From the NCBI GenBank assembly GCA_913055675.1, contig CAJXKY010000011.1, positions 1 to 59,502 of the forward strand: a stretch of DNA of 59,502 bases, read 5' to 3'. The DNA is from an uncultured Halanaerobiales bacterium. Its GTDB lineage: Bacteria; Bacillota; Halanaerobiia; Halanaerobiales; M55B127. Under the pieces are notes generated by a model. That model ran no database searches, was not told the origin of the DNA, and saw only the letters and a list, made by a program, of their open reading frames with translations. Below, piece after piece: positions 8,637 through 17,691 of the stretch (positions are counted from its first letter, which is position 1; each line of letters begins with the position of its first letter). The translations under genes and the position numbers were made by a program.

Positions 8637-10541
8637 ATGGACATTATTGAATTGCAGGAAGGTATTTATAGACCTGAATTTATATATCATGGTGAAGATT
8701 TAGGTATTAATTATTCAAAAGAAAAAACAATTGTAAAATTATGGGCACCAACAGCTGAAAATGTAAAATTAGAAATCTATAATCATTATGAAAAGGAAGA
8801 ACCATTTGAAGTTTTTGATATGTTTGAAGATCTAAATGGGACCTGGAAAGTAAAATTAAAAGGTGATTATGAAGGTAAGTACTATCTTTTTGCTGTTGAT
8901 TTTGGTGATCGAATTGAAAAGACTGTAGATCCATATGCAAAAGGACTAGCCCCCAATAGTGAGATGGGTTTAATTGTAAACTTAAATAAAACTAACCCTG
9001 AAAATTGGGAAAATGATAAATATAAGGCTCTTGATAGTGCTGTAGATGCGGTCATATATGAAATACATGTTCGTGATTTTTCTACATCTCCTTATTCTGG
9101 TATAAAAAATAGGGGAGATTATTTAGCTTTTACTGAAGAAGGTACTGTGAATAATCAAGGTTTAAGTACTGGATTAGATCATCTTAAAGAATTAGGAGTA
9201 ACCCATGTTCATCTTTTGCCAGTATTTGATTATGCTACAGTGGATGAAGAAAACCGCTATGAATATAATTGGGGATATGACCCTCATTTTTATAATGTAC
9301 CTGAAGGTTCTTATGCGAATAAGCCTGAGGGTTATCAACGTATTAAGGAATTTAAAAAGATGATCAAAAGTTTACATGATAACGGGATCGGGGTAATAAT
9401 GGATGTAGTATATAATCACACTTATTATACTAACGAATCCGCCTTTCAAAAAACGGCCCCCGGTTATTTTTATAGATTGATTAATAATTGTTATTTAACT
9501 AATGGTTCGGGTTGTGGTAATGAAATTGCAACAGAAAGACCGATGGTTAGAAAATTTATTATTGACTCCTTGAAATATTGGGTCAAAGAATACCATATTG
9601 ATGGTTTTAGATTTGATTTGATGGGTTTAATGGATAAAGAGACAATGTATACAATTGAAAATGTATTACATGATATAAATCCTAACCTCTTATTATATGG
9701 AGAACCTTGGGCTGCTGAACCACCACATTTAGAAGAATATCAAAAAATTCATAAAGGTGATCAACGAGACCATAAAATTGCTTTTTTTAATGATGATTTT
9801 AGAGATGCTGTAAAAGGAGATCCGGATGGTTTTAAAAAAGGTTATGTTAATGGTAAATTTGAAACTTATAATGATATTAAAAATGGTATAATAGGAAGTA
9901 TTGACTATAGTTTTGAAGTGAATGGCTTCACCTATAAACCTGAAGAGACAATAAACTATGTGAGTGCACACGATAACCTAACACTTTGGGATAAAATTAA
10001 TAAATCAGTAAGTAAAGCTCCTGAAGAAGAAAGAATCAAAATGGATAGACTTGCTCAGGCGATTGTCTTTACATCTCAGGGGATTCCTTTTATTCAAGGC
10101 GGTGAAGAATTTCTAAGAACTAAATATGGGAATCATAATAGTTATAATGCAGGGGATCATATAAATCAAATCAAGTGGGAAAGGAAAACTCACTACTATG
10201 ATACCTTCCTATATTATAAGGGATTGATAAAGTTAAGAAAAGAACATCCTGCTTTTAGAATGAAAGAGCCTGATATGATTAGAAAGAACTTACATTTTAT
10301 TGAAAGTGAAGATGCTGCAATAGGTTTTGTGTTAAAAGATCATGCTAATGGGGATGATTGGAAAGATATATATGTATTATATAACCCCCAGCATCATTGG
10401 AGTAGGTTTTGGCTTGCCGAGGAAAAAGACTTTAATATAGTAGTTAATGGTAAATATGCAGGTACAGAAGTTTTGCATAGTTTTCAAGCGGACAATATAA
10501 AAGTACCACCACTTTCAGCGATGGTACTTTATATTAAGTAG
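8637..10541 (+). CDS. pulA: Type I pullulanase / glycogen debranching enzyme
   Basis: A 634-residue GH13 enzyme that hydrolyses alpha-1,6 branches. It has an N-terminal CBM48-like beta-sandwich (KLWAPTAENVKLEIY), the type I pullulanase hallmark YNWGYDP near residue 212, the nucleophile region DGFRFDLMG, the acid region YGEPWAAE and the third acidic-site region YVSAHDN. There is no signal peptide, so it should act in the cytosol on stored glucan alongside the phosphorylase. The start has an AAAAGGGG ribosome site. Its stop is separated by a single base from the end of the convergent branching-enzyme gene, an exceptionally tight arrangement. Confidence 0.92.
   Translation: MDIIELQEGIYRPEFIYHGEDLGINYSKEKTIVKLWAPTAENVKLEIYNHYEKEEPFEVFDMFEDLNGTWKVKLKGDYEGKYYLFAVDFGDRIEKTVDPYAKGLAPNSEMGLIVNLNKTNPENWENDKYKALDSAVDAVIYEIHVRDFSTSPYSGIKNRGDYLAFTEEGTVNNQGLSTGLDHLKELGVTHVHLLPVFDYATVDEENRYEYNWGYDPHFYNVPEGSYANKPEGYQRIKEFKKMIKSLHDNGIGVIMDVVYNHTYYTNESAFQKTAPGYFYRLINNCYLTNGSGCGNEIATERPMVRKFIIDSLKYWVKEYHIDGFRFDLMGLMDKETMYTIENVLHDINPNLLLYGEPWAAEPPHLEEYQKIHKGDQRDHKIAFFNDDFRDAVKGDPDGFKKGYVNGKFETYNDIKNGIIGSIDYSFEVNGFTYKPEETINYVSAHDNLTLWDKINKSVSKAPEEERIKMDRLAQAIVFTSQGIPFIQGGEEFLRTKYGNHNSYNAGDHINQIKWERKTHYYDTFLYYKGLIKLRKEHPAFRMKEPDMIRKNLHFIESEDAAIGFVLKDHANGDDWKDIYVLYNPQHHWSRFWLAEEKDFNIVVNGKYAGTEVLHSFQADNIKVPPLSAMVLYIK
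10500..10530. terminator. Possible bidirectional terminator inside the pulA 3' end
   Basis: AAAGTACCA at 10500-10508 pairs with TGGTACTTT at 10522-10530 over 9 bp, inside the last codons of pullulanase and just beyond the stop of the convergent glgB. T-rich sequence follows only loosely, so function as a terminator is tentative. Confidence 0.35.
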
Positions 10542-10542
10542 T

Positions 10543-12432
10543 TTAAATATTTTTTAAATAGATAGATGCAAGAGGAGGAACGGTAATTTCTATTGTATAG
10601 GAAAACCCGTTATACTCCTCTTTTTTGCTTTTTATTTCATTTGAGTTAGTAATTCCAGATCCACCATATTTTTCTGAATCACTATTAAAAACCTCTTTAT
10701 AACTACCAGAAAAGGGAACTCCAATTTTGTAATTTTCTCTTGTTACAGGTGTGAAGTTACATACTATTACTCGCAAGTCATCTTTAGTTTTTCCAGATCG
10801 TGTAAAACTAATAGTACTATTTAGATTGTCATCTGCTTCAATCCATTCAAAGCCTTCATGTTCATAGTCTTTTAACCAGAAAGCATTATTATCTTTATAG
10901 AAATAATTTAATTCTTTAACATATTTTTTTAGCTCCTGATGTTTTGGATAATCCAATAGTAACCAGTCTAATTCTTGTTGGTAATTCCATTCTATGAATT
11001 GGCCGAATTCTCCCCCCATAAATAATAGGTTTTTACCAGGATGGGCATACATATAGGCAAAAAGCAGTCTTAAATTAGCAAATTTCTGCCAATAATCCCC
11101 GGCCATTTTGTCTAATAGTGATTTTTTGCCGTGCACTACTTCATCATGTGAAAGAGGTAAGATATAATTTTCCGAATAGGCATACATCATTGAGAAAGTA
11201 AGCAAATTATGTCTACCTTTTCTCATAATTGGATCTTCTTCCATATATTCTAAAGTATCGTTCATCCAACCCATATCCCATTTAAAGTTAAAACCAAGTC
11301 CACCTTTTTCGACAGGGCCTGTGACCATCGGCCAAGCAGTAGATTCTTCTGCGACCATTAAAATACCGGGAAAATCTTTAAAAACTACCTGGTTTAATCT
11401 TTTAATAAAATCCACTGCATGGAGATTCTCATTACTACCATATTTATTAGGAGTCCATTGACCTTCTTTTTTATTGTAATCGAGGTATAACATATTACTT
11501 ACTGCATCAACTCTTATACCATCAATATGATAGATATCTAAAAAAAAGCGGGCACTTGATATTAAAAAACTCCAGACTTCAGGTTGGGTATAATCGAAAT
11601 TTAAGGTGTCCCATTGAATGTTTTCAGCTGTTTTAGGATCTTCACTTTCATAAAGGGGGGTTCCATCAAAAAGGCGTAGTCCATGTTTATCTTTACAAAA
11701 ATGGCTGGGAACCCAATCCATTAATACTCCTATTCCATGGCGATGTGCTTTATCAACAAAGTACATAAAGTCTTCCGGCTTTCCATATCTACTTGTTAGA
11801 GAAAAATAGCCGGTGGTTTGATATCCCCAAGAACCACCAAATGGAAATTCTGTGAGAGGCATTAATTCAATATGTGTAAATCCCATATCTTTAACATATG
11901 GAATAAGTTCATCGGCTAAACGCCGATAGTTATATGATTCTCCTTTTTTATCTGTTTTCCAAGAGCCAGCATGTACTTCATATATGTTAATAGGTTCTAT
12001 GTGAGGCTTTTTATTTTTCCTATTTTCAATCCATTCTTTATCTTGCCAGTTATATTTATCTAAAGAAGTTACAACGGAAGCGGTTTTGGGACTTTTTTCA
12101 GAGAAAAATGCGACTGGGTCTGATTTTAAAAAGGTATCTCCATGGGGACCCGTAATTGAATATTTATATATTGCTCCCTCTTTTACTTCTGGTATAAAAG
12201 TGGTCCAGACCCCACTATCACCAATATTTTCCATGGTATTTGAAAATTTATTCCAGTTGTTGAATTCTCCTACAACTGAAACTTTTCGAGCGGAAGGAGC
12301 CCAAACAGAAAATCTTACTCCCTTTTTATTATTTTCTTTTTTGAGATGAGCGCCTAAAAATTTATATATCTGATAGTGTTCTCCTTTATTAAAAAGATAT
12401 CTATCGTAATCACTGATAAATGAGTCAGACAT
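10543..12432 (-). CDS. glgB: 1,4-alpha-glucan branching enzyme
   Basis: This 629-residue GH13 branching enzyme cuts alpha-1,4 chains and rejoins them as alpha-1,6 branches. The CBM48 domain (VRFSVWAPSARKVSVVGEFN) comes first, followed by the catalytic barrel: DWVPSHF, the nucleophile region DGIRVDAVSNMLYLDY, the acid VAEESTAWP and LSHDEVVHGKKSL. Length is normal for the short-N1 type. GGGGGAA precedes the ATG by 8 bases. It is transcribed divergently from glgA, with about 190 bases between, and converges on pulA; together these make a compact glucan synthesis and branch-handling locus. ADP-glucose pyrophosphorylase (glgC) is not in the window. Confidence 0.95.
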   Translation of the reverse strand: MSDSFISDYDRYLFNKGEHYQIYKFLGAHLKKENNKKGVRFSVWAPSARKVSVVGEFNNWNKFSNTMENIGDSGVWTTFIPEVKEGAIYKYSITGPHGDTFLKSDPVAFFSEKSPKTASVVTSLDKYNWQDKEWIENRKNKKPHIEPINIYEVHAGSWKTDKKGESYNYRRLADELIPYVKDMGFTHIELMPLTEFPFGGSWGYQTTGYFSLTSRYGKPEDFMYFVDKAHRHGIGVLMDWVPSHFCKDKHGLRLFDGTPLYESEDPKTAENIQWDTLNFDYTQPEVWSFLISSARFFLDIYHIDGIRVDAVSNMLYLDYNKKEGQWTPNKYGSNENLHAVDFIKRLNQVVFKDFPGILMVAEESTAWPMVTGPVEKGGLGFNFKWDMGWMNDTLEYMEEDPIMRKGRHNLLTFSMMYAYSENYILPLSHDEVVHGKKSLLDKMAGDYWQKFANLRLLFAYMYAHPGKNLLFMGGEFGQFIEWNYQQELDWLLLDYPKHQELKKYVKELNYFYKDNNAFWLKDYEHEGFEWIEADDNLNSTISFTRSGKTKDDLRVIVCNFTPVTRENYKIGVPFSGSYKEVFNSDSEKYGGSGITNSNEIKSKKEEYNGFSYTIEITVPPLASIYLKNI

Positions 12433-12622
12433 TAATTATTCCCCCAAACTAGTGCTTTTTTATATATTTCAAGAAGGAGAATTAATATCCTTTTAATAAT
12501 TATTATAATAGGAGTAAAATACAATTTCATTTCCGACTGATTATTTGTTTGACACTGATGTGAAAGTTTATTAAACTTATTGTATAATAAGAAATAGAGA
12601 AGTATAGAGGAGGAAATAGAGC

Positions 12623-14302
12623 ATGGGTAAAAAACTAAAAATACTATTCGTTTCTCCTGAAGTATCACCATTCATGAAAACGGGCGGATTGGCTGATGTA
12701 GTGGGCTCTTTACCACGTGAGCTCAAGAAAAAAGGTCATGATGTAAGAGTTGTAATGCCGGAATATAAAAACATTCCAAATCGTTTTGTTAAAGACTTTG
12801 AACATGTTACTGATTTTAGAATGAATATGGTTTGGCGAAACAAGTATGTAGGAGTTAATAAACTTAAACATAAGGGCGTTCCCACTTACTTTATAGATAA
12901 TAAATATTATTTCTTTAGAGAATCCTTATATGAAAATGCAGATAAAGAAGAGCAGTTTGCCTTTTTTTCTAGAGCTGTTTTAGAAATGATAAATAAGATA
13001 GACTTTAAACCTGATATCATACACTGTAATGATTGGCAAACTGGTCCGTTAAGTTTAATGTTGAAAGATAATTATCAAGTATATGATTTTTATAGGGATA
13101 TCAGAACAGTATTTTCAATTCACAATCTTGCTTATCAAGGTAAATTTGACCCTCGTATTGTTAGTGATGTATTGGGGGTTTCAAACTATCATCTTACTTC
13201 TGGAAATATAAGACATGATAATATGGTAAATTATATGAAAACGGGAATTATGTATTCAGATATAATAAACACTGTTAGTGAAACATATGCTGAAGAGATT
13301 AAGACAGAATATTATGGAGAAGGTTTAGATTATATTTTAAGAATGAGAGACAATGATTTACATGGAGTATTAAATGGTATAGATTATGATGAATTTAATC
13401 CTGCCACAGATGATTGTATTTACCATAATTATGATAAAAATGATATTGAAAATAAGTATGAAAACAAATTGAAATTACAAAAAGAACTAGGACTTGAACA
13501 AAACAAAGATATTCCAGTAATTTCTATTATTTCTCGTCTTGTAGAGCAAAAAGGTATCGATCTTTTCCCCGCAGTATTTGAAGAAATGATGGTCGAAAAC
13601 TTACAGTTTGTTATATTGGGAACAGGTCAAAATAGGTATGAAGACTTCTTTAGATATATCAATTCAAGGTATCCAGATAAGGTAAGCGCTAATATAACCT
13701 ATGATGCAGAATTGGCCCAAAAAATATATGCAGGTAGTGATATGTTCTTAATGCCCTCTAGGTTTGAACCCTGTGGATTAGGACAATTAATTAGTATGCG
13801 ATATGGTACAATTCCAATAGTTAAAGAAACAGGTGGGTTAAAAGATACTGTTATCCCTTATAATGAATATGAGGATAAAGGTTATGGATTTTCTTTTAGT
13901 AATTACAATGCCCATGATATGCTATATACAATAAAAAGAGCCCTTTCTTTCTATCACGAAAAAGAAGTTTGGAATAAATTAGTCAAAAGAGCAATGAATC
14001 AAGATTTCAGTTGGGAAAAAGCTGCTAAAGAATATGAAGAGCTTTATAGCAAAATTTTAGTTGATAAAAAGGATAATATAATAACACAAACAAAAACAAA
14101 GAAAAAAAATAATAAAATAAATATAAATGAAGCTGATAGTGAGGAATTAACCAAAATTAGTGGTATTGGTCCCGCTTATGCAGAAAGAATAATTAATTAC
14201 AGAATTAATAAAGGAAAATTCACCACTAAAACAGAATTAAAGAATATAAATGGTATTGGAAAGTCGAAATTTAATAAAATAAAAAATAAAATAACAATTT
14301 AA
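12623..14302 (+). CDS. glgA: Glycogen synthase fused to a C-terminal helix-hairpin-helix domain
   Basis: Residues 1 to about 478 are a standard GT5 ADP-glucose glycogen synthase: KTGGLADVVG near 18-27, HCNDWQTG, SRLVEQKGIDL and PSRFEPCGLGQLISMRYG. Normal GlgA ends at around 480 residues, but here the frame continues through a lysine/asparagine-rich linker (about 480-498) into about 61 residues with two ComEA-type helix-hairpin-helix motifs (ININEADSEELTKISGIGPA and LKNINGIGKSKFNKI). Such domains usually bind DNA backbone non-specifically. The fusion is seen directly; its function is unknown. The linker contains an A8 run at 14102-14109. The ATG follows AGGAGGAAAT. The next gene starts 15 bases after the stop. 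Confidence 0.92.
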   Translation: MGKKLKILFVSPEVSPFMKTGGLADVVGSLPRELKKKGHDVRVVMPEYKNIPNRFVKDFEHVTDFRMNMVWRNKYVGVNKLKHKGVPTYFIDNKYYFFRESLYENADKEEQFAFFSRAVLEMINKIDFKPDIIHCNDWQTGPLSLMLKDNYQVYDFYRDIRTVFSIHNLAYQGKFDPRIVSDVLGVSNYHLTSGNIRHDNMVNYMKTGIMYSDIINTVSETYAEEIKTEYYGEGLDYILRMRDNDLHGVLNGIDYDEFNPATDDCIYHNYDKNDIENKYENKLKLQKELGLEQNKDIPVISIISRLVEQKGIDLFPAVFEEMMVENLQFVILGTGQNRYEDFFRYINSRYPDKVSANITYDAELAQKIYAGSDMFLMPSRFEPCGLGQLISMRYGTIPIVKETGGLKDTVIPYNEYEDKGYGFSFSNYNAHDMLYTIKRALSFYHEKEVWNKLVKRAMNQDFSWEKAAKEYEELYSKILVDKKDNIITQTKTKKKNNKININEADSEELTKISGIGPAYAERIINYRINKGKFTTKTELKNINGIGKSKFNKIKNKITI

Positions 14303-14317
14303 AAGAGGTGAAACTTT

Positions 14318-15187
14318 ATGCCAGATCTCTGGAGCCATATAATTGGTGGAGATATGGTTGTTGATGAATTAGAGGATCGAGGACTAAGTAATTTAATATT
14401 AGAGCATAGAAATTATTATAATTTAGGAACTCAAGGCCCTGATTTCTTTTTTTACAATGATTTTTGGCCTTGGATAAAAGATAAGAGAGGTCCGTCAATA
14501 GGGGCAATAATCCATTCAAAAAGACAGGCGGATTTTGTTTTAGATGCATTTGAGATATTAAAAGAAAAAGAGGGCTCAGTTCAGTATCCTAAGACACTTG
14601 CATATTTTATGGGGTTTGTTACTCATCTAGTACTTGATAAAAAAATCCATGATATTATAGACAGTAGAACTAGAAATAATAAGGAACATAAAAGATTTGA
14701 AATGGAACTCGATTGTATTTTAGTGGAGAATTACTATAACGAAAAATGTTATAAATTAAAACCTGATGCTTATCTTAACATTGGTGACAATCTGGATGTA
14801 TTAATTAAAGATATTTATTATCTCAATATAACTAAATTACATGAAGAAAATATAGATTTTAAACTCATTAACGATTCTTATCAAGATATTCTTAAAGCAC
14901 AAAACATTTTATACAGTCCATTTAAAGTTAAGGCATATATCTTAAGCTTTCTCAATAATTTCCTTTCCCTAGATTTAGATCAATATCTATATGCTAAAGT
15001 AAATAATTATTACCTTATAACAAAGAAGGATTTAGAAGAAATAGAAAATACATTTCCTGAATTTGTCTCTATTAGTAAAGATTTAATTAAAACATTAAGT
15101 CTTTTTCTTAAAAGTAAAAGAGAAAGAAAAGATGTGCAGAAAGTAGTAGAAAACCACTTTGGCCAAGGCTTTTTTGAAAGGAGATAA
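14318..15187 (+). CDS. Zinc-dependent phospholipase C-like protein
   Basis: This 289-residue protein begins MPDLWSHIIGGDMV and contains LGTQGPDFFFYNDF (near 45-58), GAIIHSKR and YFMGFVTHLVLDKKIHD (near 98-114). This set of His/Asp motifs is typical of the zinc-dependent phospholipase C (PF00882) superfamily, whose bacterial members are often uncharacterised cytosolic proteins. No signal peptide is visible, so lipid hydrolysis outside the cell is doubtful. AGAGGTG precedes the ATG, and the gene follows glgA by 15 bases, implying co-transcription. No link with glycogen is known to me. The family call is moderately strong; the activity is unproven. Confidence 0.65.
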   Translation: MPDLWSHIIGGDMVVDELEDRGLSNLILEHRNYYNLGTQGPDFFFYNDFWPWIKDKRGPSIGAIIHSKRQADFVLDAFEILKEKEGSVQYPKTLAYFMGFVTHLVLDKKIHDIIDSRTRNNKEHKRFEMELDCILVENYYNEKCYKLKPDAYLNIGDNLDVLIKDIYYLNITKLHEENIDFKLINDSYQDILKAQNILYSPFKVKAYILSFLNNFLSLDLDQYLYAKVNNYYLITKKDLEEIENTFPEFVSISKDLIKTLSLFLKSKRERKDVQKVVENHFGQGFFERR

Positions 15188-15191
15188 AAAA

Positions 15192-16730
15192 ATGAAAAAC
15201 AAACTATTAACAATCTCTATATTACTATTAGTTTCTATCTTTATTTTATCGGTGGGTATTGTAGGGGCTCAGACAGAGAAATTAAATGTTGCATTAAGTG
15301 GTAAAGCACAGACTTTAGATCCGGCGTTTTTACAGAGGTCGATTTCTGAATGGCCAATTATGAATAGTATTTTTTCTGGTTTAGTCAAGTATAAGCCGGG
15401 AACATATGAAGTTGTTCCAGATTTGGCTAAAGACTGGGAATTTTCTGAAGACAATACTAAAGTCACATTTCATTTAAAAGAAGGGGTTAAATTTCAAAAA
15501 GGGTATGGAGAAGTTACAGCTGAAGATGTGGAATTTAGCTTTGAGCGTATTATTGATCCTGATAATAATTCTCCAGAAGCAAATTCTTTCTCTAAATTAG
15601 AAGATGTGAAAGTTATTGATGATTATACAGTACAATTAATCCTAAGTGAACCAATGGCTAGATTATTTACTTCCACTTTACCCTATAACGCTGGTTTGAT
15701 TGTTTCTAAACAAGCAGTTCAAGAAATGGGGAAAGATGAGTTTGCTAGTAATCCTGTTGGTAGTGGACCGTATCAATTTGAAGAATGGAAAGTAAGTAAT
15801 AATATCGTAGTTTCAAAATTTGAGGATTACTTTGGACAAAATGCATATATGGAAGAAGTAGAGTTTATACCTATGACTGAGCAAATGTCGCAAGAACTTG
15901 CTTTAAGATCAGGAGAAATAGACTTTGGAGAAGTAAGCTTAGAAAATTATGATCAAATTAAACAAAATGAAAATCTTAAAACTGAAACTGCTCCCGATTT
16001 AGCTTTTCAGTTCATCGCATTTAATGTTCAAAATGAACCTATGGATAATCCTAAACTTAGAGAAGCTTTAAGATATATTATAGATCCTGAGGAGATCTTG
16101 ATTGGTGTATTTGCGGACCAAGCAGACTTAGCTTATTCCTGGTTATTACCAGATATGTTAGGTTATAAAAAAATGCCTCACAAAAACATGGATGATGTTG
16201 AAAGAGCTAAGGTATTGAATCTGTTAGAAGAAGCTGGTTATCCTAATGGTGAAGGACTTACATTAAAATATGTAACCGATGCTAATGATGAAAGGAAAAC
16301 GATTGCCACTTTAATTCAAGCTCAGCTAGCTGAATTTAATATAACACTAAATATTCAAGCAATGGAAATCGGACCAAAAATTGAAGCATGGCAGGCAGGG
16401 GATTATCATATTACTTATTCTAGATTTGGTAACACTGTAGATCCTGGTTACTGTAGTCAGTGGTTTTTAAGCAGCCAAGTTGGAAAATGGAATCTAATGC
16501 ACTGGTCTAACGAAGAATATGATAAACTTTGGGAAGAAGCAGAGGTTACAGTTGATGAAGAAGAAAGAGCTAAATTATATCATAGGATGCAGGAGATTGT
16601 TCATGAGTCCAATATAGCTGTTTGGGTTACTCATGGTGTAAAAACACCTACTTGGAATAAAGACTTAGATGTAACTTTAACACCTTCAGGAGGAATCTTA
16701 CCCTGGTTAGTAAAAAATGCAAATAACTAA
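15192..16730 (+). CDS. ABC transporter substrate-binding protein, peptide family (SBP_bac_5)
   Basis: This 512-residue secreted binding protein has a clear signal peptide (MKNKLLTISILLLVSIFILS, ending near VGAQT). The mature part follows the family-5 pattern: KAQTLDPAF, VPDLAKDWEFSEDNTKVTFHLKEG, TAEDVEFSFERI and NPVGSGPYQFEEW. No lipobox cysteine was seen. Ligands in this family range from peptides to nickel, opines and oligosaccharides. The ATG at 15192 fits GGAGAT 8 bases upstream; an in-frame TTG at 15159 lies inside the previous gene. It is the first of five consecutive transporter genes with 11-12 base gaps or small overlaps. Confidence 0.9.
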   Translation: MKNKLLTISILLLVSIFILSVGIVGAQTEKLNVALSGKAQTLDPAFLQRSISEWPIMNSIFSGLVKYKPGTYEVVPDLAKDWEFSEDNTKVTFHLKEGVKFQKGYGEVTAEDVEFSFERIIDPDNNSPEANSFSKLEDVKVIDDYTVQLILSEPMARLFTSTLPYNAGLIVSKQAVQEMGKDEFASNPVGSGPYQFEEWKVSNNIVVSKFEDYFGQNAYMEEVEFIPMTEQMSQELALRSGEIDFGEVSLENYDQIKQNENLKTETAPDLAFQFIAFNVQNEPMDNPKLREALRYIIDPEEILIGVFADQADLAYSWLLPDMLGYKKMPHKNMDDVERAKVLNLLEEAGYPNGEGLTLKYVTDANDERKTIATLIQAQLAEFNITLNIQAMEIGPKIEAWQAGDYHITYSRFGNTVDPGYCSQWFLSSQVGKWNLMHWSNEEYDKLWEEAEVTVDEEERAKLYHRMQEIVHESNIAVWVTHGVKTPTWNKDLDVTLTPSGGILPWLVKNANN

Positions 16731-16741
16731 GGAGATTTAAG

Positions 16742-17680
16742 ATGTTAATATATACTGTAAAAAGATTATTATTATTAATACCAACTTTAATAGCTGTTTT
16801 ATTATTACTCTTTAGTTTAAGTTATTTATTACCAGGTGAACCAGCTGAAATCATTTTAGGGCCTCGCGCTACACCTGAGATGGTAGAAGATTTAAACCAA
16901 AGATTAGGGCTGGATAAACCTTGGTATGTTAGTTTTTATCTTTACTTAAAACAGATAGTATCTGGTGATTTGGGGACTTCAATATTTAGGGAAGTCCCCG
17001 TCTTCCAGGCTGTAATGGGTGTATTACCATACACTCTTGCCCTTACGTTTTCTGGGATGGGTTTAGCCGTATTAGTTGGTATTACGATTGGATTAACAGC
17101 AGCTAATTTTGAAAATACGATTTGGGATAGTATATTAGGAATCTTCTCATTTGTTTGTGCTTCCACTCCCACGTATGTGGCTGCTGTTTTAATTCTTTTG
17201 TTTTTTTCTATACGGTTAAATATTTTGCCAGTGATGGGAGCCGGGGAAGGTGGTATTTTAAGTTCCCTCCATCATTTGATAGGGCCAGCAATTGCTCTTT
17301 CAGTAGGTTGGACGGGATATATTGCTAGATTGACCAGAAGTTCTATGTTAGAAACGATTAATGAAGATTATATAACTACTTCTCGTTCCTTTGGTCTTCC
17401 GAGATCTTTTATTTATTATAGGTATGCTCTTAAAAAGGCGATCAAGCCTATAGTAGCTGTGGTCGGTTTAGGAATCGGAAGATTATTAGGAGGAGCCTTA
17501 TTTGTAGAAGTAATTTTTACTAGACCGGGTTTAGGAAGATTAACGGTTGATGCTATTTTTGAAAGAGACCTACCTATGGTCAGAGGTGGTGTTTTGGTAG
17601 CTGCCTTTTTATTTGTGATAGCTAATTTAATAGCGGATCTATCTTATGCATATTTAGATCCAAGAATAAGGAATAAGTAG
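16742..17680 (+). CDS. Peptide-type ABC transporter permease (DppB-like)
   Basis: A 312-residue inner-membrane permease with an N-terminal helix (RLLLLIPTLIAVLLLLFSL), the LGPRATPE/LGLDKPWYVSF periplasmic-loop pattern usual in DppB/OppB proteins, and an EAA loop (DYITTSRSFGLPRSFIYYRYALKKAIKP). It should have six membrane helices. A ribosome site AAGGAGAT precedes the ATG. It is the first permease of the operon that starts at 15192 and pairs with the next gene. Confidence 0.92.
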   Translation: MLIYTVKRLLLLIPTLIAVLLLLFSLSYLLPGEPAEIILGPRATPEMVEDLNQRLGLDKPWYVSFYLYLKQIVSGDLGTSIFREVPVFQAVMGVLPYTLALTFSGMGLAVLVGITIGLTAANFENTIWDSILGIFSFVCASTPTYVAAVLILLFFSIRLNILPVMGAGEGGILSSLHHLIGPAIALSVGWTGYIARLTRSSMLETINEDYITTSRSFGLPRSFIYYRYALKKAIKPIVAVVGLGIGRLLGGALFVEVIFTRPGLGRLTVDAIFERDLPMVRGGVLVAAFLFVIANLIADLSYAYLDPRIRNK

Positions 17681-17691
17681 GAGATAAGATA

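Noticed and set aside
12549..12588. TTGACA and TATAAT in front of glgA as one promoter
   Set aside because: The two boxes are 28 bases apart, too far for a normal promoter; each may belong to a different weak promoter, which I could not settle.
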